Assembly (NCBI GenBank): GCA_002455335.1
Contig: DKKP01000171.1
Location: 1-5,619, forward strand
Length of the DNA stretch: 5,619 nt
Reading direction: 5' to 3'
Source of the DNA: Anaerolineales bacterium UBA6663
GTDB lineage: Bacteria; Chloroflexota; Anaerolineae; Anaerolineales; UBA6663
Positions 1-5,619 of this stretch are shown here, piece by piece. The notes beneath the pieces are model-generated. The model saw only the letters and a program-made list of their open reading frames with translations, was not told the origin of the DNA and made no database searches. The number at the start of each line of letters is the position of its first letter. Position 1 is the stretch's first letter. The translations under genes and the position numbers were made by a program.

Positions 1-2
1 TG

Positions 3-2153
3 GGCGCCGAGCCCGAGAACGCAACGCTCGCCCGCGAGACCGCCCGGGCCGCGCTGGCCTTTGGCGACCTGGAGCGCGCCGCCCTGCACCTGGAGACCGC
101 GCTCGTGGCCGCCCCCGGCGACCCCGACGTGCGGATGTTGCTGGGCGATGTCTATGAGCGCCGAGGCGACGGCGAGAAGTCGATCAGCCTTTATCGACAG
201 GCTGTGCGCCTGGCGCCAAACGACGGCCGACCGCTGGCGATGCTGGCCGAGGCTCTGGCGCAGCACGCTGATGTCCGCGAAGCCGCGGCCGAGATGCGCC
301 GGGCCGTGGGTCTGAGCCCCGAGTCGCTCGACGTTCAAAAACGAGCCGGGCGGGTTTTCCTCAAAGCCCGGCAGGCCGCCGACGCCGCTGACGCCTACGC
401 GAAGTGGGTCGAGCTTGCGCCGCGGGATGCTGAAGCTCACCTTGCCCAGGCGAACGCGCTGATTGCCGTCGCGGAGCTGGCCGAGCTGGAACAGCTCTCG
501 GGCCTGAAGGCCCGCGAGGCCGGCGCTTCGGATCTGCATCTGCCACGCGTGTACAACGCCCTGCAGCAAGCTGCGGCGTTCGGCGCCGACCCGCTCCAGG
601 TCAGGTACTGGATGGGCCGGGCCAAGGCCGTGGCCCCGGCGACCGTGTCGACTGGCGCTGTCGCGACAGCCGAGGGCGAAGGCCCCAAGGACGTGATCGT
701 CAGCGATGCCGTCCAGATCCTCGAGGGCATCGCGCAGATTGCGGATGCCAACGTGGAACCTTCGAACCTGTATCTGGCGCTAGGCGTCGCCCAGCGCAAG
801 GCCGGCGACCATGACCGGGCGCGTGGCGCGTTCATGCTGGCGCTCGATCGGGGCGCCGAGGCGGCCAATATCTCGCTGCAACTGGGTCTGACCGAGGCCG
901 CTGCCGGCGATGCGGCGACGGCCGTCACGCACTTCAACCGCGCCATCAGCGAAGACGCGACAAACCCGTACGCTTACTTCCATCTGGCGCGCGCGCTCAA
1001 GAACCTGGCGCGCGACGCCGAGGCCGAGGTGATGTTGCAAAAAGCGATCGCGTTGCGGCCCGAAGCCGCCGCCTGGCACCACATCCTGGGCGGTTGGCTG
1101 CGCGCGGGCGGCGAGACTGGCGCGGCGCTCGCGCACTTCCAGCACGCCGCGCAGGTGCAACCCGACAACGTCGAGTACAACGCCGACCTCGCCCGCGCCC
1201 TGGCCCACGATGGTGACTGGGCCGGTGCCGTGGAGCATTTCGGCCGGGCCGCCCACCACGCCGAGACCGACTCGGCGCTCTGGTCAGAGCTCGGCGCGGC
1301 CGAATACAACCTCGGTGATTTCGGCGATGCAGCGCGCAGCTATGCCAAGGCCCTCAGCTTCCAGCCCGGACAGGTCACGGCGCTGCTGGGCGCCGCGCGC
1401 ACAAGCCTGGCGCTGGGCGATCTACCCGGAGCGCTGACCCGTGCCGAGTCGGCCGTGCGTCAGAATCCGCAAGACACCCGGGCGCTCACGGCGTTGGCCG
1501 AAGTCCAGGCCGCCTGCGGCGACTCGGAAGCCGCCGAGCGGGCCTACCGCGCCGCAGCCGCCAAGGCAGCCGACTCGAGCCCGATCTGGCTATCGCTGGG
1601 CAAGCTGAAGCTGACCCAGGGCAAGTCGCGCGAGGCTGCCGAGGTGCTGGCTCAGGCGGTCGGCGCCAACCCGCGCTCCGACGAGACCCAGGCCGCCTAT
1701 GGCGAGGCGCTGTTGGCCAGCAACCAGGCCGGACGGGCCGTTCAGGCCTTCCGCGACGCGCAGGCCCTCGCGCCGCGCAATCCGAAACACTTGCTGCGGC
1801 TGGGGCACAGCTGCCGGCTCGAGGGCCAACTCGACCAGGCGCTCAGCCACCTGCTCCAGGCCCGTGACCTCGCGCCGCACAACGACGAGATCGCGCGCGA
1901 ACTCGGCCTTGTCTTCGAGGCCCGCAAGCAATGGGAGCGCGCGCTCGAGATGTACACCCAGGCCGCAGAGCTGGCGCCCCGCACGGCGGCCAACCACCTG
2001 AGGGCGGGAATCGCGCTCAAACAGATGAAGGACTATCCGGGCTCGGTTGCGGCCCTCGAGCGCGCCGTGCAACTCGACCCCAAGAGCCTCGAGGCGGCCC
2101 GCCAACTCGCAGCCGTGACGGCGCTGAACATCGTTCAGGGCGTCCGCCTGTAA
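3..2153 (+). CDS. Long TPR-repeat protein, 5'-truncated by window edge
   Basis: The frame is open from the first bases to TAA at 2151-2153, giving 716 visible codons. Nearly all of it is tandem 34-residue TPR units with the usual helix-turn-helix pattern (small residue at position 8, A/G at 20, P near 32), for example units beginning DVRMLLG, ALWSELG and EIARELG. I count about 17 full repeats: four in 20-431 and thirteen in 768-2090, separated by a less regular stretch. TPR superhelices bind peptides or proteins, so a scaffold or adaptor role is likely, but the partner is unknown. A GTG at 105 could be read as a start, but codons 3-104 already encode a good TPR unit, so the true start lies upstream. 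No membrane segment is seen, and the N-terminal domain and any signal peptide are outside the window. It lies upstream of a TPR-protease gene on the same strand, which suggests but does not prove a shared job. Confidence 0.9.
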   Translation, partial: GAEPENATLARETARAALAFGDLERAALHLETALVAAPGDPDVRMLLGDVYERRGDGEKSISLYRQAVRLAPNDGRPLAMLAEALAQHADVREAAAEMRRAVGLSPESLDVQKRAGRVFLKARQAADAADAYAKWVELAPRDAEAHLAQANALIAVAELAELEQLSGLKAREAGASDLHLPRVYNALQQAAAFGADPLQVRYWMGRAKAVAPATVSTGAVATAEGEGPKDVIVSDAVQILEGIAQIADANVEPSNLYLALGVAQRKAGDHDRARGAFMLALDRGAEAANISLQLGLTEAAAGDAATAVTHFNRAISEDATNPYAYFHLARALKNLARDAEAEVMLQKAIALRPEAAAWHHILGGWLRAGGETGAALAHFQHAAQVQPDNVEYNADLARALAHDGDWAGAVEHFGRAAHHAETDSALWSELGAAEYNLGDFGDAARSYAKALSFQPGQVTALLGAARTSLALGDLPGALTRAESAVRQNPQDTRALTALAEVQAACGDSEAAERAYRAAAAKAADSSPIWLSLGKLKLTQGKSREAAEVLAQAVGANPRSDETQAAYGEALLASNQAGRAVQAFRDAQALAPRNPKHLLRLGHSCRLEGQLDQALSHLLQARDLAPHNDEIARELGLVFEARKQWERALEMYTQAAELAPRTAANHLRAGIALKQMKDYPGSVAALERAVQLDPKSLEAARQLAAVTALNIVQGVRL
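432..767 (+). other. Irregular segment splitting the TPR array of the first gene
   Basis: About 112 codons here do not follow the 34-residue TPR register seen on both sides. The stretch starts with a TPR-like helix (EAHLAQANALIAVAELAEL), then has a helical part (PRVYNALQQAAAFGADPLQV). Next comes a low-complexity Ala/Val/Thr/Gly-rich linker (VSTGAVATAEGEG) and a further helix before the array resumes at LYLALGVAQRKAGDHDRA. The reading frame is unbroken and codon use is unchanged, so this is not a frameshift. It probably acts as a hinge or interaction module between two TPR superhelices, or contains strongly diverged repeats. Confidence 0.55.
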
Positions 2154-2160
2154 GGGCGTC

Positions 2161-2211
2161 ATGCGTCGTGCGTCGTGCGTGGTCGCGCTCCACGCACGAC
2201 GCACGACGCAT
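2161..2211. repeat. Perfect 22-bp inverted repeat built of heptamers
   Basis: The arms 2161-2182 and 2190-2211 are exact reverse complements around a 7-nt loop (2183-2189, TCGCGCT). The left arm is A plus three heptamers, TGCGTCG, TGCGTCG and TGCGTGG; the right arm mirrors this as CCACGCA, CGACGCA, CGACGCA plus T. It begins 7 nt after the TAA of the TPR gene, so in RNA it would form a very stable 22-bp hairpin. No T-run follows on either strand, so it is not a textbook intrinsic terminator. It could still stop transcription, protect the 3' end, be a dispersed palindromic repeat, or serve as a protein-binding dyad for the promoter downstream. Confidence 0.9.
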
Positions 2212-2261
2212 TGCACTCCACGATCCCACTCCGTTAGCCCCCGTTTGTCATCGTAAGCCCC

Positions 2262-2277
2262 TGGCACGGACCTTGCA
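2262..2277 (+). promoter_or_regulatory. Sigma-54 (RpoN) -24/-12 promoter
   Basis: The sequence TGGCACG-GACC-TTGCA matches the published sigma-54 consensus (TGGCACG-N4-TTGCW) at every defined base, including the invariant GG (2263-2264), N10, GC (2275-2276). The base before it is also C, as preferred. From this spacing transcription should start near 2287-2288, leaving a leader of about 20 nt that holds the ribosome binding site and ends at the ATG at 2308. The geometry supports it as the promoter of the TPR-protease and TIM-barrel genes. Sigma-54 promoters need an ATP-driven enhancer-binding activator, so expression would be strictly inducible. The call requires that the host encodes RpoN, which cannot be seen here. 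Confidence 0.8.
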
Positions 2278-2294
2278 GGTGATGTACCTCGACC

Positions 2295-2300
2295 GAGGAG
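2295..2300 (+). promoter_or_regulatory. Ribosome binding site of the TPR-protease gene
   Basis: GAGGAG lies 7 nt before the ATG at 2308. An in-frame TAA at 2254-2256 and the absence of any ATG, GTG or TTG in frame between it and 2308 make this the only reasonable start. Confidence 0.8.
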
Positions 2301-2307
2301 ATCGCCC

Positions 2308-4746
2308 ATGCGACGTGTCGAATTACTGCAACTGACCGAGGCCGCCCTGGCCCACAACCAGATCGATTACGCCCTGAAAACCATCCGGGCTTACCTGATG
2401 GAGTGGCCCGGGGATCTGGCCGCCCAGACCCTGCTGGCCAGGGCCTACCTCGCCGAAGGCAACCACAGCCGCGCCCAGCGCCTGCTGGAGGCCGTGGTGG
2501 CCATTGACCCTGAGGACTCGATCGCCCAACGCCTGTTGGCCGATGCCCTGATCGACGCCAACCCGGCTGCGGCAGAGGCTGCTGCGGCCAATGCGCACGT
2601 GATCGACGGGCGTGGCGGGAAGAAGGGCCTGAGCGTCCCGCTCTGGGCGATCTCGGCGCGCGCGGCCTATACCGTGAACCTCGCCAGCCGGGCGAGCGGC
2701 GTCGCCCCCCGCACCGCCCCGCATAACCTCGACTCCGATCAGCCGCTCCCGGCCCTGCAACATCTGGTCGGGCTGTGGCGCAGCAAGAGTTGGGAGCTGG
2801 CGGAGCCGCTGGCTGAACAATACGCCGCCCGATGGCCCAAGACCGTGGCCTTTAAACTCTGCCTGGCGGAGTGCCGCATGGCGAAAGGCGCGCATGCGCC
2901 TGCCATCGACCTGCTCCACGAGGCGGCCGCACACGACATGGGTGGCCAGGTGGCCAACCGGCATCTCGGCGTTGACCATGCCTACACAGCGCTCTGGCCG
3001 AGCCAGATGGGCGCCGACGTGCCCGGCCCTCTGCCTGCGGCGCTTGTCGCGGGTATGGGGCTCAACCGGCTGAAGACCGGTGCGCCGAAGCGCACACAGC
3101 CCAAGACCGGGTTGCTGGGCGCCGACCTGCTCGACATCCAGAACCAGCTCGACCACATCGCTGATCAGCTCGGGCTCAAGGCTCGCAAGTCGACGAGCGA
3201 TGACCTTTACCTGCTCGTCTCGAGCCGTCAGCAGCTGGCGCTGCAATTCGGCGGCGCCGGGCAGACCGCCATCGATGAGGCCATGCGCGCGCTCGCCGCG
3301 GCCCAACAGCAACTCAAGCCGGCGATCCTGTACGTCGATGACGCCGAGAGCACACAAGCCTTCGGCCTGACACCGGTCGACCCGCGCAACGCCTGGGCGA
3401 TCAAGCACCAGATCGCCGAGATCGCGACGAGCCAAAAAGCCAAGGGTCGCAAGATTGGCGCGTTGTTGATCGTCGGTGGGCCCGAGATCGTACCCTTCCA
3501 TCATCTGCCGAACCCAACCGACGACGCCGACGCCGACGTCCCCTCGGATAACCCTTACGCCACGAGCGACGACAACTACTTCACGCCCGAATGGCCGGTC
3601 GGCCGCATGCCAAGCGGCGGCGGCAGCGACGTGGGCCCGCTTGTCCGCTGTCTCAAACGCGCGACCTCGGTGCATGCGCGCAAGACCGCGAAGCGCCAGT
3701 TGACCTGGTGGGAGCAGCTGTTGCAGGCCTTGCGCAGGCTTTGGCTGCAAGGGAGCACGACCCGACCGGCGGCCAGCTTCGGCTATACGGCCAACGTCTG
3801 GCGCAGGGCGTCGGCCGCGGTCTACGATCTGATCGGTGATCCGGCTCAGTTGCAGTCGAGCCCTCCGACCACATCGGCGCAGCTCCCGGCCGAAGGTCTC
3901 GCACCAGCCCGGCTGTCGTACTTCAACCTGCACGGTATCGAAGACGGGCCCGAGTGGTTTGGCCAACGCGCGCCCGACGACTCGCAGGCGCTGCCCGAAT
4001 ACCCTGTGGCGTTGCGCCCGGCCGACGTGACCAATCACGGCCGGGCCCCGCAGATCGTGTTCAGCGAAGCCTGCTACGGCGCCAACATCTTCAACAAGCC
4101 CACTGTCGAGGAAGCGCTCAGCCTGCGCTTCCTCGACAGCGGCACGCGCGCCGTGGTCGGCTCGACAAAGATCGCCTATGGATCGGTCGGCACGCCGCTG
4201 ATCGGCGCCGACCTGCTCGGCCGCTATTTCTGGCAACACCTGACGGCCGGCCTGCCCATCGGTGAAGCGCTCCGCCTGGCCAAGCTGGCGACCGCGCAAG
4301 ACATGATCCAGCGCCAGGGGGCGCTCGATGGTGAGGATCAGAAGACCCTGATCTCGTTCGTGCTGTACGGCGACCCGCTTGTGGTGACCGCGGGCAAGGT
4401 CGACACCTCGGCGGCCAAGGAAGCCAAGCGCCGTGCGCTGCAATTCACGGCCTCTACGCCCGAGATCACGCTGGCGGAGACGACGGCCCACGAGACCGTG
4501 GCGCCGCAGACGCTGGCCGAGGTCAAGAGCCTTGTTGCCCAGTACCTGCCCGGTATGGAAGAAGCCGAGATGCGCGCCGCGCGCGCCCGGGTGCTTCCGG
4601 TCGGCGCAAAGTCGATCGGCTCCGGCCGCTCGACTGTGGTCACGCTCTCCAAGGTGATCCACGGCAAACGCTATGCGCACCCGCACTACGCCCGCGCCAC
4701 GCTCGACGGCCAGGGCAAGGTGATCAAGATCGCGATCTCAAGGTAA
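2308..4746 (+). CDS. TPR-caspase-like (C25/CHAT-type, clan CD) cysteine protease
   Basis: 812 residues, start fixed by GAGGAG and an upstream in-frame stop. Residues 1-100 form TPR-like helical hairpins (LAAQTLLARAYLAEGN, SIAQRLLADALIDANP), and a second helical stretch covers about 150-235. From about 375 there is a gingipain-like two-lobe domain. The first lobe has GGPEIVPF (390-397), an acidic loop, DNPYATSDDNYF (414-425) and VGRMP (431-435). The second lobe has GYTANVW, YFNLHG with His542, VFSEACYG with Cys589, AVVGST, then LYGDP ending at Pro690. His and Cys each follow a hydrophobic beta strand, 47 residues apart, as in the caspase/gingipain/CHAT dyad; cleavage of peptide bonds is therefore expected. 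Residues about 695-812 form a separate C-terminal region of unknown family. No signal peptide or membrane segment is evident, unlike secreted gingipains, so a cytosolic, TPR-guided protease is likelier. Substrate is unknown. It shares an operon with the next gene (6-nt gap). Confidence 0.85.
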   Translation: MRRVELLQLTEAALAHNQIDYALKTIRAYLMEWPGDLAAQTLLARAYLAEGNHSRAQRLLEAVVAIDPEDSIAQRLLADALIDANPAAAEAAAANAHVIDGRGGKKGLSVPLWAISARAAYTVNLASRASGVAPRTAPHNLDSDQPLPALQHLVGLWRSKSWELAEPLAEQYAARWPKTVAFKLCLAECRMAKGAHAPAIDLLHEAAAHDMGGQVANRHLGVDHAYTALWPSQMGADVPGPLPAALVAGMGLNRLKTGAPKRTQPKTGLLGADLLDIQNQLDHIADQLGLKARKSTSDDLYLLVSSRQQLALQFGGAGQTAIDEAMRALAAAQQQLKPAILYVDDAESTQAFGLTPVDPRNAWAIKHQIAEIATSQKAKGRKIGALLIVGGPEIVPFHHLPNPTDDADADVPSDNPYATSDDNYFTPEWPVGRMPSGGGSDVGPLVRCLKRATSVHARKTAKRQLTWWEQLLQALRRLWLQGSTTRPAASFGYTANVWRRASAAVYDLIGDPAQLQSSPPTTSAQLPAEGLAPARLSYFNLHGIEDGPEWFGQRAPDDSQALPEYPVALRPADVTNHGRAPQIVFSEACYGANIFNKPTVEEALSLRFLDSGTRAVVGSTKIAYGSVGTPLIGADLLGRYFWQHLTAGLPIGEALRLAKLATAQDMIQRQGALDGEDQKTLISFVLYGDPLVVTAGKVDTSAAKEAKRRALQFTASTPEITLAETTAHETVAPQTLAEVKSLVAQYLPGMEEAEMRAARARVLPVGAKSIGSGRSTVVTLSKVIHGKRYAHPHYARATLDGQGKVIKIAISR
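3427..4377 (+). other. Caspase-fold protease domain (C25/CHAT-like)
   Basis: This part of the protease gene encodes residues about 374-690. Landmarks in order: LLIVGGPEIVPF, an Asp-rich loop (405-424), VGRMP, a basic Trp-rich helix (462-481), GYTANVW, His542 in NLHG, Cys589 in SEACYG, GTRAVVGST, GLPIGEALRLAK and YGDP (687-690). The order and the closing GDP motif fit peptidase family C25 better than classic CHAT domains, though the two folds are related. Both dyad residues are intact, so I expect an active enzyme. Confidence 0.75.
4740..4743 (+). promoter_or_regulatory. Ribosome binding site of the TIM-barrel gene
   Basis: AAGG lies 9 nt before the ATG at 4753 and overlaps the last codons of the protease gene. 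The protease ends with tandem in-frame stops (TAA then TGA, 4744-4749), and only 6 nt separate the TAA from the next ATG. This indicates translational coupling and one transcript. Confidence 0.55.
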
Positions 4747-4752
4747 TGACCC

Positions 4753-5619
4753 ATGGCTACCATCGGCTTTCACTACTACCCGGACGATCTCCACTACCGG
4801 ACGCACGATCTGCAGGCCTGGTTGCCTGAGCTGCGAGCGCTTGGCGCACGCTGGTTGACTGTGGTCGGCTCGCTGACCCGCGCCGTGCCCGAGCCCTTCC
4901 TGCGCGGCCTACGCGAGAACCAGATCGAACCGATCGTGCTCATCCCGGCCGGGCCGGTGCGCGCGCTCGATGCCGCAGCGCTGACGCCGTTGTTCAACAG
5001 CTACGCCCGCTGGGGCGTGAAATACGTCAGCGTCTTCGCCGAGCCGAACGCGCGCTCGTCGTGGTCGCCCAGCGATTGGTCGAAGACCGGCATCGTCGAC
5101 CGCTTTCTCGAGATCATGGCCCCGATCTGGCGCGCACAACAGGCAGCCGGGCTGACCCCGGTCTTCCCGGCGCTCAAGGCCGGCGGCGAGTATTGGGACA
5201 CGGCCTTCCTCGAGGCGGCCGTTGTCGGTCTGCAGCGGCGCAATCAAATCGAGTTGCTCAACGCCATGGCCTTCGCCATCAACGCCTGGACCTTCAATCG
5301 CCCCGTGGCGTACGGCGCCGGCGGCCCTGCGAAGTGGCCGGGGGCCCGTCCGTACCTGACCACGCCCGGCGTCGAAGATCAGCGCGGGTTCCATGTCTTC
5401 GACTGGTACAACGCGAAATTCGATGAGCGCCTCGGCGAGCGCCGGCCGTTGCTCTGTCTGGCGGGCGGCCCGCGGCTCGGCGACCAAACCGACGCAAGCC
5501 TTCCTTCCGTGAACGAGGCGCGGCACGCGTCTTGCACTAAAGAGATCATGGAGCTGGTCAACGAAGACCAGTTACCCGCGAACCTTATCAACCTCAACTT
5601 CTGGCTGCTGACGGCCGAG
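4753..5619 (+). CDS. TIM-barrel protein resembling clan GH-A glycoside hydrolases, 3'-truncated
   Basis: The frame runs open from ATG 4753 to the last base (289 codons) and continues beyond the window. It begins MATIGFHYYPDD, an aromatic first strand typical of sugar-binding TIM barrels, followed by alternating helices and strands (ARWLTVVGS, IEPIVLIPAG, VKYVSVFAEPN). FAEPN places Glu97 where clan GH-A enzymes carry the acid/base Glu at the end of strand 4, though the usual preceding Asn is Ala. RPLLCLAGGPRLGD (residues 230-244) looks like strand 7, where a nucleophile Glu is expected, but Ala237 stands there. The conserved-looking aromatic run RPYLTTP, DQRGFHVFDWYN lies between. There is no signal peptide. 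It may be a glycan-binding barrel that has lost hydrolysis, or an enzyme whose nucleophile sits elsewhere. Co-transcription with the protease suggests a shared process. Confidence 0.7.
   Translation, partial: MATIGFHYYPDDLHYRTHDLQAWLPELRALGARWLTVVGSLTRAVPEPFLRGLRENQIEPIVLIPAGPVRALDAAALTPLFNSYARWGVKYVSVFAEPNARSSWSPSDWSKTGIVDRFLEIMAPIWRAQQAAGLTPVFPALKAGGEYWDTAFLEAAVVGLQRRNQIELLNAMAFAINAWTFNRPVAYGAGGPAKWPGARPYLTTPGVEDQRGFHVFDWYNAKFDERLGERRPLLCLAGGPRLGDQTDASLPSVNEARHASCTKEIMELVNEDQLPANLINLNFWLLTAE
5521..5536 (+). promoter_or_regulatory. Possible internal sigma-54-like site inside the TIM-barrel gene
   Basis: CGGCACG-CGTC-TTGCA matches the sigma-54 consensus at 11 of 12 defined bases with exact GG-N10-GC spacing. 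It lies within coding sequence. An in-frame ATG follows at 5548, preceded by a weak AAAGAG, so a shorter product or transcription of downstream genes is conceivable. The coding frame runs through it without disturbance (NEARHASCTKEIMEL), so chance remains a serious alternative. Confidence 0.3.

Noticed and set aside
105..107. GTG as the start codon of the long TPR gene
   Set aside because: Codons before it in the same frame, back to position 3, encode a good TPR unit, and no ribosome binding site precedes it. The gene starts outside the window.
2161..2220. Standard rho-independent terminator
   Set aside because: The stem is perfect, but TTGCACTCC follows it and there is no T-run on either strand, so I list it as an inverted repeat with possible terminator activity only.
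2245..2273. Sigma-70 promoter using TTGTCA at 2245-2250
   Set aside because: No TATAAT-like hexamer follows at 16-18 bp; the sigma-54 match explains the region better.
1931..2335. 134-codon + strand frame bridging the TPR gene end and the intergenic region
   Set aside because: It is out of frame with the TPR gene, has a low-complexity Arg/Gly/Pro translation, and runs through the palindrome and the sigma-54 promoter.
2323..4686. 787-codon open frame on the - strand across the protease gene
   Set aside because: It mirrors the + strand gene in a GC-rich codon pattern and gives an Arg/Gly-rich translation without recognisable motifs. The + strand has clear domains and catalytic motifs over the same bases.
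2308..4746. Csx29-type TPR-CHAT protease of a type III-E CRISPR system
   Set aside because: No repeat array, gRAMP/Cas7-like gene or Cas1 is visible, and the motifs (VGRMP, YGDP) fit a C25-type domain better. The resemblance is architectural only.

Overview
The window comes from a GC-rich bacterium: third codon positions are almost all G or C, and long shadow ORFs run antisense to the genes. Everything real reads on the + strand. No rRNA, tRNA, CRISPR array or transposase is visible. The mix of long TPR proteins, a gingipain/CHAT-like protease and a GH-like TIM barrel, plus a heptamer-built intergenic palindrome, would fit an environmental lineage such as Chloroflexota (Anaerolineae). That placement is inference only; the sequence holds no marker gene.

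Layout: (1) 3-2153, the 3' part of a very long TPR protein that starts upstream of the window. (2) 2154-2307, an intergenic region with a perfect 22-bp inverted repeat (7-nt loop) 7 nt after the stop. It is followed by a perfect sigma-54 -24/-12 promoter consensus (2262-2277) and a Shine-Dalgarno sequence. (3) 2308-4746, an 812-residue protein with N-terminal TPR-like helices and a C-terminal caspase-fold (clan CD, C25/CHAT-like) domain with a visible His542/Cys589 dyad. (4) 4753-5619, after a 6-nt gap, the first 289 residues of a TIM-barrel protein resembling clan GH-A glycosidases, cut by the window end. Its barrel keeps one probable catalytic Glu but appears to lack the second.

Working model (inference): genes 2 and 3 form an operon under sigma-54 control, expressed only when an enhancer-binding activator is engaged. 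Neither has a visible signal peptide, so the protease and barrel probably act in the cytoplasm or leave by a non-Sec route. The upstream TPR protein could be a scaffold for the protease. The most interesting part is this combination: a regulated, apparently cytosolic TPR-caspase-like protease coupled to a possibly non-catalytic sugar-hydrolase fold and flanked by a giant TPR scaffold. Whether it is a defence, stress or surface-assembly system cannot be decided from this window.
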